From positions 42,258,683-42,322,682 of the forward strand of contig OY288250.1 in NCBI GenBank assembly GCA_958450325.1: DNA of 64,000 nt. The letters run 5' to 3'. A program made the translations under genes and the position numbers. The notes under the pieces are model-generated. The model was not told where the DNA came from. It searched no databases and was given only the letters and a program-made list of their open reading frames with translations. Source of the DNA: Agrostemma githago (lineage: Eukaryota; Streptophyta; Magnoliopsida; Caryophyllales; Caryophyllaceae). The stretch's first letter is position 1. Every line of letters begins with the position of its first letter. This document shows positions 32,354 through 43,405 of the stretch, in pieces.

Positions 32354-34420
32354 CTAACCTCGCGCCTGCGCAAAGGTCTCGCCCTGAGACCGAGCCAACC
32401 GCTTCTTAAGTCGGGCAATCTCATCGTCCCATGATTGGAGGAGTTGTTGCGCCTCAGCCGCTTTCGCCTCAAGCTCGGTCACCCGAGTCTCCAGCTGCCC
32501 CACCATATCCTGAGCATCCTGCAAATACAAAGCCTTAGGAAAGTGTACAAACAGCCTAGGATACCACTCTAAACACACAGACACTCACCGATCGAGGCCA
32601 CGAAGTGTCACGGGAAACTCTCGAAGCATAGGCCCGGAAGCGGTTGACAGCCTGCCACAACCACTGATGGCAAGCTGACGAAACCTGAAAGGTGAAACAA
32701 CACAAGTTAGCCAAATAAAACCTAACTCCTAGAACCCGAATCCCGAGCGGAAACCAAAACTTCCCAGGTATACCCGGTCATGCCACTCTATCCCCACGTC
32801 CATCTCCTCGGCGAAACACGGGGGGAGAGGCTCAGTGAAACCTATCTCGGCTGCGTCCAGCCTGAGCAGTGTCAGGGGGAAGTCCGGGGGCTGAATAGCA
32901 TCCGCCGGGTCGGCCAACTGAAAGGAAAGCAGGACGGTTGGAGAACAAGTGAGCCCTGAAAAAAACAAAACAAGCTTGAAGACTAAAAGTCGAGTACTCA
33001 CCACAAGGCGGTGACAAGCTAGCCACTGGCTGACATGAGATAGACAGGAGGCACCAGGCACCAGAAGTGCATCGTCTCCTTCTCATCCGTGCACTCGAGG
33101 ACCTCTGCGGTGGTTGGTAGCCTAAACATGGTCCGGGGAGGATCAACCGGCACCCTGAAGTCATCATATAGGCACTGTCGCACCAACCGTTCGCCCAGAT
33201 ACCAAACCGGCCGGAACAGCGTAGGAAGGAGCATCCTTCTGTAGCTCTGAGTCCTTAACTCCGCCGCCACATATCTGGGCACACCCTCGTAGTCGGCCCA
33301 AGGACGGGCCACGAACTACACAAATGAAACTAGCTTTTTAATAACCCTAAACCCTTGGGGGCTACTGAATAAAACATTCTAAAAAGAGGAAACTTACGTC
33401 CTCGAGGCGCATCTGGTTCACCGGCATGTTCTCCGACGGGTAATGGTTGGTCTTGCTCTTCGGCTGAGCTAGCCTCCATTCAATCCCTGTCGGGAATCTA
33501 GTTGGACGAACCCGCACCGTTTTAGGCGCCAGGCAAGGGAAGTAGGAATAAATCCAGGCCTACAAAAAAACCCGAACCAAAACATGTCTTTAGCAGATCT
33601 AAACCAAACTAAGGGAAACCCAAAGAAACAAATACAGAAACAATTACTAACCTCCAGCACGAGACCAGGGCCCACGATGGGCAAGGCTAAGCCGACTTCA
33701 CCTGCAGCGGCCTCACCATGACCTGGAGGCAACGGGTCATCTCCGTGAAAGCCGCAGTCATCCAATCAAAACGTCCCAGCTGATTTAGATCAACTAGGAG
33801 AGGCAAAATCCTAGTACTGAACCTCTCGCCTTTATCCGAGAAGTGGGTCGATCCTAGGAAGTACCACAACCAAATCCGGGCATCCTGCTCCGGCGTGTTG
33901 GGTACTCGACCCTCTAACACCGCCACCCTCTCAAAGTGATCGGTGATGTACGAACTCACTAGAGCATGAGGCGTACTATAAGCCTCACGCTCCAAACAAT
34001 CCCCGTTGAGACCCCGGACCTCATCACTATCTAACCTTGGGCCCTCGACAGCCCATCTAATTCTCTCAGGACCCCAAGGTAAACCCATAATAACCCTGAA
34101 GTCCTCTAAAGTCATGCCGACCTTCCCAAAGGACATGTGGAAGGTCGAGGTAGTGTCGCGAAAGCGATCTACCATTGCTCTAATCACCATGAGGTTGCAC
34201 TTAGTCTTGCAACCCACCAATCGAACCCATTGCTTGACCACGGGACCTATGGCGGTCCTCGCGATAATCCCCTTTGCTGCAAGTTGAGACAATACAAGTA
34301 TAAACAAAACAAACCAAATCTAATCAAAACTGAAATCCAAAGCTTAAAACAAATAAGCACGAGTCAAGATACTTACTGGACCCCGCACTGTGCGATAAGA
34401 AACATGCAAGTCGGGACAAA
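32354..34420 (-). pseudogene. Plant mobile domain (PMD) gene, seven putative exons
   Basis: The PMD (PF10536 type) is plain in the minus-strand exon 34276-33652: 'MVDRFRDTTSTFHMSFGKVG', 'MTLEDFRVIMGLPWG' and 'WLWYFLGSTHFSDKGERFST'. Later exons with GT..AG introns are 33559-33398 (AWIYSYFPCLAPKTVRVRP), 33315-33002 (FVARPWADYEGVPRYVAAEL), 32917-32774, 32684-32589 and 32518-32354. The last exon encodes a coiled coil ('MVGQLETRVTELEAKAAEA'). Exons 3, 5, 6 and 7 join in phase 0. The first exon (to 34377) reads 'YEDSEWVRDRDDHQLLFCPD', but its frame does not join cleanly. A frame break lies at 33690-33770 and a TAG at 33021-33019. PMD proteins occur in plant genomes and in transposons, and some act in silencing. 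Here it is probably decayed. Confidence 0.6.
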
Positions 34421-34599
34421 ACAAGAGCTGGTGGTCGTCCCTGTCCCGAACCCACTCGGAATCCTCATAGCCAATCTTTTCATTCTCCGGTACAGGAATT
34501 GGGAGTGAGCCCTCCTAGCAACCTTCTCGGGAAGCCTACGCTTCCTTACTCTATCGAAGTCGGCCTCATTTATAGCCTCCGGATCACGACGCTGAGATG

Positions 34600-36626
34600 A
34601 AACGCTTCTTTACATCCATTTAATAGGATGATTAATGCACAAACTTTTCATATTCCTCCCTCTTAACCTCATTTGGCCGGCCACCTTGAATGATACCACA
34701 TTGAATTCCTCAACTTATTTATTCTCATTTAACCTTTGGAAACCTCCCTACTCTTTTACATTCATTTCTTATAAAAATCATTCAACACCCTATTTTCTTC
34801 TTCCTTCCTTTGTCCGTGGCATTTCTGGTTTTTCAAGGCCTAATTTTGCTTCATTTTTGAGTCATAATCGTCTCATCTTTATCGTCAAAATAATCCTTAT
34901 TCTGATCCTATCGTTAAGGTAATAATCGATGTTGTTTTCGAGCGTTATTCCCCTTGATTTTATTAGTTTTTCTCATGGTATTTTTCTGCCATAATTTTCC
35001 TGTGGTTAAGGTTTTGTGGACGATCCCGAGGTCGACGAGTATATTATCGATTCCGATTTGGACTAGAGGTAATGTCGATGATACTCGGTATTACTTGATT
35101 TTAATTGTGTAATTGTATGTATATTTTTATATTTCATTTTTGAAAATATATGTATGTCATATAAACTGGGAAATTTTTAAAGGTTGAAAATTTTCATGTT
35201 TCGGTATTTTTATCGCTTTTACGAGATTAACGATTAAATTGTTATATTAATTTGTAAAATCGTAATATTCGTCCTAAACTTGTAATATATGATTATATTC
35301 TGTAAAAATGAGGTTTTTGATGATTTTTAATAATTTTGTATTTTTTATGATATTTTATTTATCGATTATTGAATTATTACCGTTTACGGACAAAAACGAT
35401 TAAAAGCCGAATTTTAGTTCTATTACTTAAGCATTTTATTTTAATCTGAAATTTGACGTGGGTAAACTTTCTGGTGAAATAGAAGTTTCTGAAGTATTTC
35501 ATAATTTTTCGGAATTGTTTAGTAGGTGAATTAATTAATCACTTTAAATCATCGTTTATCGTTAAAATCGTGTTTGTCGCTTTAATTTCCGAATTTCTGG
35601 TCTTTTGTATAAATCTGGAAAAATTGGTAGATTCTGGAAAATCATGATTTTTAAGTTTAATAATAATTTTTGGATATTAATGCGTAAATCATTTGGTAAT
35701 TACTATTTTTATTAATCGTATTGTCGAAACTAATACTAACTAGTTTAATACCCGTGATAAAATCACGAGGTTGAATAAGTAGGACTATTAGAGTACTTGT
35801 TTTTTTATCGTATTACACAAAGTAGGAATGTCAAGGAAATCAGTATTACTGCTTGACGTAGTTATTATTGAACACTTAATTTGTCAATGACTAATGGCGA
35901 ACGTGCAATATAGGAAATGACGTAGTTATTATCGACTAAAGTTGCGAATGATGGAACTCGTTTAAAATGGTGTACAAATAATAATCGGAACAATGGAGTA
36001 GTCGAATTTGATAAGTACAATAATAAAATAAAAAAGAATACGTGAACTAATGAGTTAGATGTTCGAAATGTCACAAAAACAAATATTAGTAATTGACGTT
36101 TTTATTATAGACTAAAGTTATGAATGACTAATGTCAAATGTGAAATATAAGAAATGATGTAGTTATTATAAACTAAAGCAATGAATAACATAGTTCATCC
36201 TAATACGTTGTAGGTATGACTGACAAATGGCAAACATGAAATATATCAAAATTATAAAGTTAGTCTACAATGTTTGGCAACGTTGTCGACGAAAATAAAT
36301 TTAACGTAATTATAAATATTATCGTTTTCAAATACATTCACCGATGAGAAATTAGAACAATCAAAAGTACTCCGAATCAGGAACTGACTATACATATATA
36401 TGCTTAATGTATACACTATTAAGGTGTCTATACTATGAAGCTAGTATAAAATATTTCGCAACGATGTCGACGAAAATAAATTTTACAACCTTAATAAATA
36501 TTACCGTTTTCAAATAATTTATCGATGAGAATTTATACCGAACAATTAGACTATACTCCAAATAATGATCTGACTGAACATACTTACGCTTAATGTTCGA
36601 TGAATGTGGCGTTCTATATTGCCTGG
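34600..36626 (+). other. T-rich then AT-rich unassigned DNA with degenerate direct repeats
   Basis: The stretch 34630-35070 is T/C-rich and ends in a donor-like 'ctagag|gtaatgtcg', echoing 17458. AT-rich intron-like DNA follows. Two kinds of diverged direct repeat occur later. 'gacgtagttattat...gactaaagtt' style units lie at about 35855-35945 and 36090-36180. 'caacg(t/a)tgtcgacgaaaataaa' units lie at about 36280 and 36460 and extend for about 130 bp. No ORF is credible. Confidence 0.4.
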
Positions 36627-38193
36627 TGATGGGAGGGATTTGCCGCGGATCCCGCCGTCAAATAATAACCAACTAACCTAACTAGGGTAGCTAGGGTAAG
36701 TCAGGTCGATCCACAGGGACGGAAAATGCGTTCGGACTAAGGGGTGCTACGGTCTAGGACTATGTTCGAGACAAGCTAATCTAGGGTGATGGCTAAGGAC
36801 TAGGCTAAGGTCTAAAACGAGGAAAAGGAAGCCAAACGAGTAATTAACGACTAATGGAAGCTAAGATAACAATAAGAAGGAAAACTAGGGTTAGGTCGGG
36901 TTCATGGATGCAAAGGAGGCAAAGAGGGGAAAAACGGGGTTACTAGCATGCTTTCGTAGCCTAGGTAACGCCGATCGGGCTCTCGCTAAGTAATCGGCCT
37001 AGGGATCGTCCTCATCGGGCTCTCGCTACGTAATGAGGGAACCAAACCAACCCACCAAACACACACATACAAGAGAATATGCAAGAAAAACAAGGATTGA
37101 TCGTCTCTAGTCTCACAAGCATTTCATCGAACATGTGGAGTGCAAGGTAAATGGGAAACAACAAAAACAACATCTAGTACCACCCATCTCATCTTAATCA
37201 TCCACAATCACAACCAATCACCCTAATAACCCTAGCAAGAATCTACTCTAACATATCTATGCTAAAACTAACACTAACAAGAGAAATCAACAAGATAATA
37301 AAAACAACCATAATGAAGCTAGTGAAAACAATAAACTATGAACAATACATTGAACAAAGGATCAAACTTTAATGATAAACAAGATTAAAGGAAAGGAAAA
37401 GATAGATTATACCTACTAACAAGAGGATGAAATATTGAAACTTACATTAATAAGAAAAACCCAAAACAATCACCCAAGGTTGTCAATCTTGGTGGAGATC
37501 TTGAAGAATTCCCTTAATACAAGGTTAAACTAACATTAATGACTAATTACCGACTAATATACTCTAATCTAATCTAATCTATGCTAAAGTAGTCTAGGGT
37601 TTTGTGGATAATGTCTAACATATGATGAACATCCAAGAGGAAGGTTATATATAGGGTTACAATGAGTAAGGAGAAGAAAAGAAGTGAGGCGGGCTACAGC
37701 TAGGCCTTCCCGGCCGGGAAGGTGGTGGTCCCGGTCGGGAAGTGGTCGGTCCCGGCCGGGAAGAGGTCATCCCGGTCGGGAAGGACCCGTGGCAGCAGCT
37801 CTTGCAATTGCACCTTCATCCCGGACGGGATGATGCCATTCCCGTCGGGGATGAGTCTTGTAGGCCTCCAATATGAACTTTTTGGTCCCTCCTTGGTTCT
37901 CATGGGCTTCTCATTGATTCTCGGGACTCGGGATCGAGCCTAAGGGGCTCGAGAATGGGTCCCAAGGTCTCGGGATCGAATCCAAGGCACCGAGTGATCG
38001 TTCCTTCACTTCGTTGGCTCCAAAAAGTGTATGTATCGAGTCGGAATCGTTCCAACTCTTCATGAATGGTCTCGGAAACCTGAAACGATTTAAAGGAAGC
38101 ATAAGTAGCTCATAAACCGCTCCCAAGGAGCGATTCCACAAGGAAAACGGGACCCAAACACAAAAAAATAGGCACTACAAACTACACTTATCA
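36627..38193 (-). mobile_element. C2 3' LTR, 1.57 kb
   Basis: Plus-strand ends are TGATGGGAGGGATTTG and ACACTTATCA. It matches the 5' LTR fragment at 42935-43405 closely over the shared 470 bp. It holds the palindrome/TATA module at 37646-37850. Confidence 0.88.
37646..37850 (-). promoter_or_regulatory. C2 LTR promoter: palindrome array and TATA box
   Basis: TCCCGGYCGGGA sites start at 37708, 37729, 37750 and 37770 (steps 21, 21, 20), with decayed sites at 37819 and about 37840. On the minus (sense) strand TATATATA at 37653-37646 lies about 55 bp downstream of the nearest site, as in the C3 LTR. Confidence 0.6.
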
Positions 38194-39581
38194 ACTCCCC
38201 CACACTTAACCCTTACTCGCCCTCGAGTAAGCACATACTAACTACTAAACTAGCCGAGTGGGTATTAGCGCACCCTACGCCCTTTCAACTCATGCGAGTA
38301 CACTTAGAGGAAAAGTGTACTCCGCAAGGCAAGTGGGGTGTTGCGACAAAACTGTGGATACAACCGGACACGAAACACATAAACAAACAAACATACAAAC
38401 AAACAAATAATCGGTTGCACCCAAAAGAGAACAAATACCGCTTCCCTCAACAAAGCGGTGAAAAGACACCGGTTTAGGACTCAAGGCAAGTGACAACGTT
38501 CCCAAGCTAGCAATACAAACCAAAATGAACTAAACCCTAATAGTATGACGATAAAGCAACAAAAACGTTGGTAACTTACCTAGGTCCTCCTAATTTTCTA
38601 AGAACGTACTACGGGACGATCAGCGGGATGGAAAGTGATGAACCACGGTGTTAGTCGACACTGTAGGTAAGTGAAGACCCGCCCCCTTTAGCGATGAGCC
38701 AAGAGGGTCGTCCCATGCCCAAAACCGCCTAACTAGTCCAAGTAAAAAGGTGGTTATGAATGCAAAATAAGGGAAGACCGACCATTACCGCTATCATCCT
38801 TCCTAGGGACTCGGTCCTTTGGTAGGCTCTTTACGGTAATAGTCGGTAAAAGGCTTATTTTTAAGATGTGGGGACTCTTTTTGTGGGACAGGTTTTCTTT
38901 TGGCATTTTTCATTCTTTTGTATTTTTGCTTTGTTTTGCTATGCCATTTCTTTTTCTTCTGTTCTATTTTCTTTTTGGCTTTTTGTGCCTTTTCTTTTTG
39001 TTCAATCTTTTCTTTCTTTCATTTTCTTTCATTTTCTTTTCTTTGCCCTTTTGGCTTGATTTGAGTTATAGGCCTTTCTTTTTGCAACTAAGAAAGAGAG
39101 ATTTCAACAATTTGCAATTTTATTGTGTGGATATGTGTAGGAGGTAGCGTAATGGGTATGTCGGGACGACGTCTTCCCTTCATACTCACAAAAAGGGGAG
39201 AACTTGGACTAGTCAAACAATCCCAAACAAGGTCACCTAAGGGACGGGACTCGGCAACCAAGGCCTTTTCACACCGTGGGTGGTCATAATGGTCCAAATG
39301 CAAATCCCGTAGTAAATCCCTAGTAAGCTAGGTGGACTCAAGGTAAAGGACCAACGAAATCATTGATTTAGGGTCATTCTACTTGACTAAAGTCCAAGAC
39401 TCGACTCATACTACTAGAAAGGGAAAGTAAACGCTTGCACACTAGCCTCTAAACCGGGTTTTCGAAAAACGATTTACACACAAGACACAACTACACACAC
39501 AAAACAAAGACACGACGAAAACAAAAGAAAAAGAGACAAAAAGGCAACAAAACAAAACAAGATAAAACAAACACATAAACA

Positions 39582-40038
39582 AAACAAACACCACCCCAAG
39601 CTTCCAAATGAGCAACCAATCATCCAAAAATCTTCACAAAGCTCCACCCGAGCAGACAACATCACAAATCTCCTCCACACTCCACAAGAGATAAAGAGGA
39701 AGAAGGAATAGAAAGGCGTTACCGGATGTCTTGCAAGCTTTCCAAAGCTAGCGATGATTAAGCGACCTATACGGAAAAGGGAGGCAAAACACGCACAACA
39801 AACACCACCCCAAGCTAAAACAAACACCACCCCAAGCTTCCAAATGAGCAACCAATCATCCACAAATCTTCACAAAGCTCCACCCGAGCACACAACATCA
39901 CAAATCTCCTCCACACTCCACAAGAGATAAAGAGGAAGAAGGAATAGAAAGGCGTTACCGGATGTCTTGCAAGCTTTCCAAAGCTAGCGATGATTAAGCG
40001 ACCTATACGGAAAAGGGAGGCAAAACACGCACAACAAA
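39582..40038. repeat. Tandem duplication of 236 bp
   Basis: Two nearly identical copies begin 'aaacaaacaccaccccaagc' at about 39582 and 39818, with the same phrases through 'cggaaaagggaggcaaaaca'. Few differences are visible, so the duplication is fairly recent. Confidence 0.85.
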
Positions 40039-40917
40039 CAAAATTACGACACAACGACAAAAAAGGAAAAGACACGAAAGAAACTCTTTTTTATTTTTGT
40101 GAAAATTTTTCAATTTCTTAGGGATTTTTTTCATTATTTTTCCGAAAAACTACGAAAATAAAACTAACTATACTAGAATATCACTCCCCCACACTTAAAC
40201 CGAGCAATGTCCTCATGCTCGATCGTAGTGTGCGGAGACACAAAAGAAAAGAAGTGAAACTACGAAAATAAAGCTAAAAATCAAAAAGAAAAGTGAAGAA
40301 AGGGTAGAATGTGTCCGGCCGGGGTGTAGTCAAGTCACCATGGGCCGAGACAAGAAAAGATATGGATGGAAGAAGAAATAAAAAGAAGGAAATAAAAGGA
40401 AATGGGAGGGGAGGACTAGGTGTAATCAAGTCACCTAGCCCGTATTCCGCCCGAATCCGACTAAATCCTAAAAAAAAGGTGAAAAATCTTGTAAATTTGG
40501 ATTTTTTGAAATGACTCTTGATGTAGTCACGTCATCGAGAGTCGGGAGCAATAGCTACCAAGGCCTCGAAGGCCACCATGACACCATGACACAAAAGTGT
40601 ACAAGGGGAAGGGAACAAACACAAAGGAAAACAAGCTATAAAAGACGGAAAAGAAAGGATAGTTGCCGTACCAATAGGTTAGAAACTCACTCGCTCCATC
40701 ATCTCATAGATCAATATAGGCACTTTGCTTGTCTTCGTCATTGTCATCCCGCTTCAAACTTGATAAAACCGCATGGTTGAGGTAGTAATGGTGTGAGGGG
40801 GGTGAGATTCGATGTGAAACTCGGTGTAAAGGGAAGAGAACATGAGGTGAGGGTATGTAAATGAGGTGTACGGGTCATATGATATGAGCAAGGAAAGTTA
40901 GGGAGGTTGGGAAGGGG

Positions 40918-41161
40918 TATAAAGTGGTAGGGTGGGCTCACATGATGAAGAAGAGGCCAAAAGAGGAGAACGGGACCATCCCGGTCGGGATGGATGATCC
41001 CGGTCGGGATGACACACCCGTCCCGGTCGGAAGCCCTCGTCCCGGTCGGGATGGCTCCACAGAAAGCTCCAATTTTTGCACCCTCATCCCGATCGGGATG
41101 GCTCCTTCCCGGTCGGGATGGCACATCCTTCCCGGTCGGGAAGCCTCCTTCTCGGCCGGGA
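40918..41161 (-). promoter_or_regulatory. Internal promoter-like module of C2
   Basis: TCCCGGTCGGGA-type sites start at 40979, 40998, 41021, 41040, 41087, 41107, 41130 and 41150. Steps are 19-23 bp apart from one longer gap. On the minus strand CTTTATACC at 40923-40918 lies 56 bp past the nearest site, as in C1. It lies downstream of the ORF and could start a transcript through the 3' region. On the plus strand the box reads TATAAA, so polarity is open. Confidence 0.45.
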
Positions 41162-41446
41162 AGGGTCTTCATGACTCCCATGACCCCAAAAGCTTATCCA
41201 AATCTTCAAAAACCGACTTCCTAACTCAAATTCCAAGCTCTATCCACAACCATTCTCCTCGAGACTTCATCTTCACTTCACATCTAGCAAACAAGCTCAA
41301 ATCATTCATCAAAATCCCTCCCTCACATCTCTCATCAAAATACCAAAATACAAGGATTCCACAAAAGCTAACAATCTTACAAATCAAAATATCCAAACAA
41401 ACATAAACACAAATACAAGCACAAAAGAAAAGGGGAAAAAAAGTAT

Positions 41447-42769
41447 TTACAAGATACTCTCACCACCTACGCCTCCAAAGCCATCAAGAGCTCGGAGTAG
41501 TAAGTCAAATGCTCTAGCAACATCTTCATTGACGCTCATATGGCCAATCCTAGCCATCAACAAGAGTTTCCAAGTCGGAGTCGAGAAGCAATTATCTAAT
41601 CCATTACGCTCGGGGTTGTTGTGATCTTCCGGGTCTTCCGAACCATGATAGCAACGACTCTTATGACCATCTCGTAGGTATAGTGGTCTAGAGTCATGCT
41701 CGGTGTTATGATGTGGGAGATCACACCCTAGGGGTGTCGCTTCTTCTACGGGGTCGAGAGTAGGATTCTCTTCCACCGCCCGACAAGGATACTCTTCATC
41801 AACCGTCTCACAAGACAAAGGACTAGAAATCGAGTGCGATAGAGGAGGAGAAGGCATCAAGTTTTTTTCATTGGAGGCTTTAGGATCCTCCAATTTCCCA
41901 TACAAGGCAAGTTCCCAGGCATCTACCTCTTTTTCCCAAGTATTACGCTCCTTTTCACTCGCCTTGTCAATTTGGTCTTGAGGGGTTATCTTTTCACTTG
42001 GCCTTGGATTGTCAAGATCCGGTTCATCATGAAGAAAATCGAACAAATCCAATTTAATAGCCAATACATTGTCTACCCAAGAGTCACCTTGAGAATCATG
42101 TTCACACCCCTCCTCATTGTCGACCCTTGAAGCTTCAACTTCCTCTATTCTTCCCATATCTTCACCATCCAAGCAACACTCAACAATGATCTCTTGTTTG
42201 ACCCCCTCTTCTTCATTTGTAGCATAACGATCGGGTTGAATTTCTTGTGGAGACACCCGACCTTCTTGCCCAAATGAACGTTCCTCAACAATTCGTGGAG
42301 CTCGAGTGGCCGCCATCGTGATACGAGCCATGAGTGCATTGATCCGAGCATCTTGCACCTCGATTTGGGCCTTGAGCTCCTCTTTAACCCCTTGTATTTG
42401 AGTCATCATCACTTGTTGACTCTTTTGCATTAAAATCATCATCTCATGTTGACCCTTTTGCAATAGCATTATCGCCTCTTGTTGACTCTTTTGCATTTGG
42501 ACCAACATTTGACAAGTCTCAAAGTTGGGGATTTTTGCTTGTGGGTTATGTGAGGGTGTTTGGTAGTTGTTAGGATGTTGGAATGATCCTTGAAACCTTT
42601 CATGGTAGTCATATGAAGAGGGTTCATAAGATTGTTGATGAGATTGGTATGGTTGATAAAGTTGTGGGTTTTGGTAATTCGCCCCATAGTTGTCCCGTGA
42701 CGATTGATGGAAGCTAGGACGTGCCATTTCCATAACGTTGCTTTGATACCTAGGATGAACTATAAGCAC
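41447..42769 (-). CDS. Gag-derived 440-residue protein of non-autonomous element C2
   Basis: An uninterrupted frame runs from close to the primer site to 41447. The N-terminus is Gln/Tyr/Asn-rich ('YQPYQSHQQSYEPSSYDYHE'). Residues about 85-155 form a Met/Gln-rich coiled coil ('MLVQMQKSQQEAIMLLQKGQ' and similar repeats), then an acidic middle follows. The end 'VARAFDLLLRALDGF' matches C1's 'LRAFDLLLRALEGY'. It lacks the capsid core, zinc knuckle and protease seen in C1, so it keeps only the linker and tail of an Athila gag-pol. The intact frame suggests recent selection or youth. A first Met at 42730 (MEMARPSF) is also possible. Function is unknown, perhaps RNA or particle binding. Confidence 0.7.
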   Translation of the reverse strand: MLIVHPRYQSNVMEMARPSFHQSSRDNYGANYQNPQLYQPYQSHQQSYEPSSYDYHERFQGSFQHPNNYQTPSHNPQAKIPNFETCQMLVQMQKSQQEAIMLLQKGQHEMMILMQKSQQVMMTQIQGVKEELKAQIEVQDARINALMARITMAATRAPRIVEERSFGQEGRVSPQEIQPDRYATNEEEGVKQEIIVECCLDGEDMGRIEEVEASRVDNEEGCEHDSQGDSWVDNVLAIKLDLFDFLHDEPDLDNPRPSEKITPQDQIDKASEKERNTWEKEVDAWELALYGKLEDPKASNEKNLMPSPPLSHSISSPLSCETVDEEYPCRAVEENPTLDPVEEATPLGCDLPHHNTEHDSRPLYLRDGHKSRCYHGSEDPEDHNNPERNGLDNCFSTPTWKLLLMARIGHMSVNEDVARAFDLLLRALDGFGGVGGESIL

Positions 42770-42910
42770 TTGAGCAAACGTTAGTATCCTAGTGCTTTTG
42801 GGGCACTAGGAGGGGAGAATAGCACACAAGAAGAAAAACGAAGATACACAAGGAGAAGAAAACACAAAAATCAAGAACGAAGTCTAAAACTAAGCACAGT
42901 CTAAACTACA

Positions 42911-42932
42911 CCGTCCCCGGCAACGACGCCAA
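42911..42932 (-). other. Primer-binding site of C2
   Basis: The minus strand reads TTGGCGTCGTTGCCGGGGAC after the LTR end. It has one change (GTC for GCC) from the C1 site. Confidence 0.82.
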
Positions 42933-42934
42933 TT

Positions 42935-43405
42935 TGATGGGAGGGATTTGCCGCGGATCCCGCCGTCAAATAATAACCAACTAACCTAACTAGGGTAGCT
43001 AGGGTAAGTCGGGTCGAATCCACAGGGACGGAAAATGCGTTCGGACTAATGAGTGCTACGGTCTAGGACTATGTTCGAGACGAGCTAATCTAGGGTGATG
43101 GCTAAGGACTAGGCTAAGGTCTAAAACGAGGAAAAGGAAGCCAAACGAGTAACTAACGACTAATGGAAGCTAAGATAACAATAAGAAGGAAAACTAGGGT
43201 TAGGTCGGGTTCATGGATGCAAAGGAGGCAAAGAGGGGAAAAACGGGGTTACTATCATGCTTTCGTAGCCTAGGTAACGCCGATCGGGCTCTCGCTACGT
43301 AATCGGCCTAGGGGTCGTCCTCATCGGGCTCTCGCTACGTAATGAGGGAACCAAACCAACCCACCAAACACACACACACAAGAGAATATGCAAGAAAAAC
43401 AAGCT
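42935..43405 (-). mobile_element. C2 5' LTR, truncated by LINE insertion
   Basis: It matches the 3' LTR from its end TGATGGGAGGG up to 'gcaagaaaaacaag' at about 43405, then departs abruptly into the LINE. About 1.1 kb of LTR is missing from this window. Confidence 0.88.

Larger units (their letters stand above)
38194..41446 (-). other. Non-coding 3' internal region of C2
   Basis: The PPT GTTAAGTGTGGGGGAGT (read on the minus strand) abuts the LTR at 38194-38210. The same tract occurs again at 40183-40198. T-rich DNA at 38880-39060 and A-rich DNA elsewhere give chance ORFs only. The end 40441-40890 matches C1's remaining 3' DNA ('gatgtagtcacgtcatcgag'). Confidence 0.7.
36627..43405 (-). mobile_element. 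Element C2: pol-less Athila-like element, 5' LTR interrupted
   Basis: On the minus strand the order is 5' LTR (from 43405, truncated, to 42935), primer site, one ORF (42769-41447), an internal promoter-like module, an internal PPT-like tract, a duplicated 236-bp segment, PPT and 3' LTR (38193-36627). It has no protease or pol. The shared C-terminal peptide and 3' region with C1 show one family. The LINE begins where the 5' LTR stops, so the rest of that LTR should lie beyond the nested inserts. The target duplication cannot be checked in this window. Confidence 0.85.

Noticed and set aside
38866..39147. Phe-rich ORF that could look like a membrane protein
   Set aside because: It is a reading of a TTTCTTTT tract in C2's non-coding region, with no conservation signal.
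39442..40075. Repeated Cys/Phe-rich minus-strand ORFs
   Set aside because: They are produced by the 236-bp tandem duplication. The sequence is non-coding in context.
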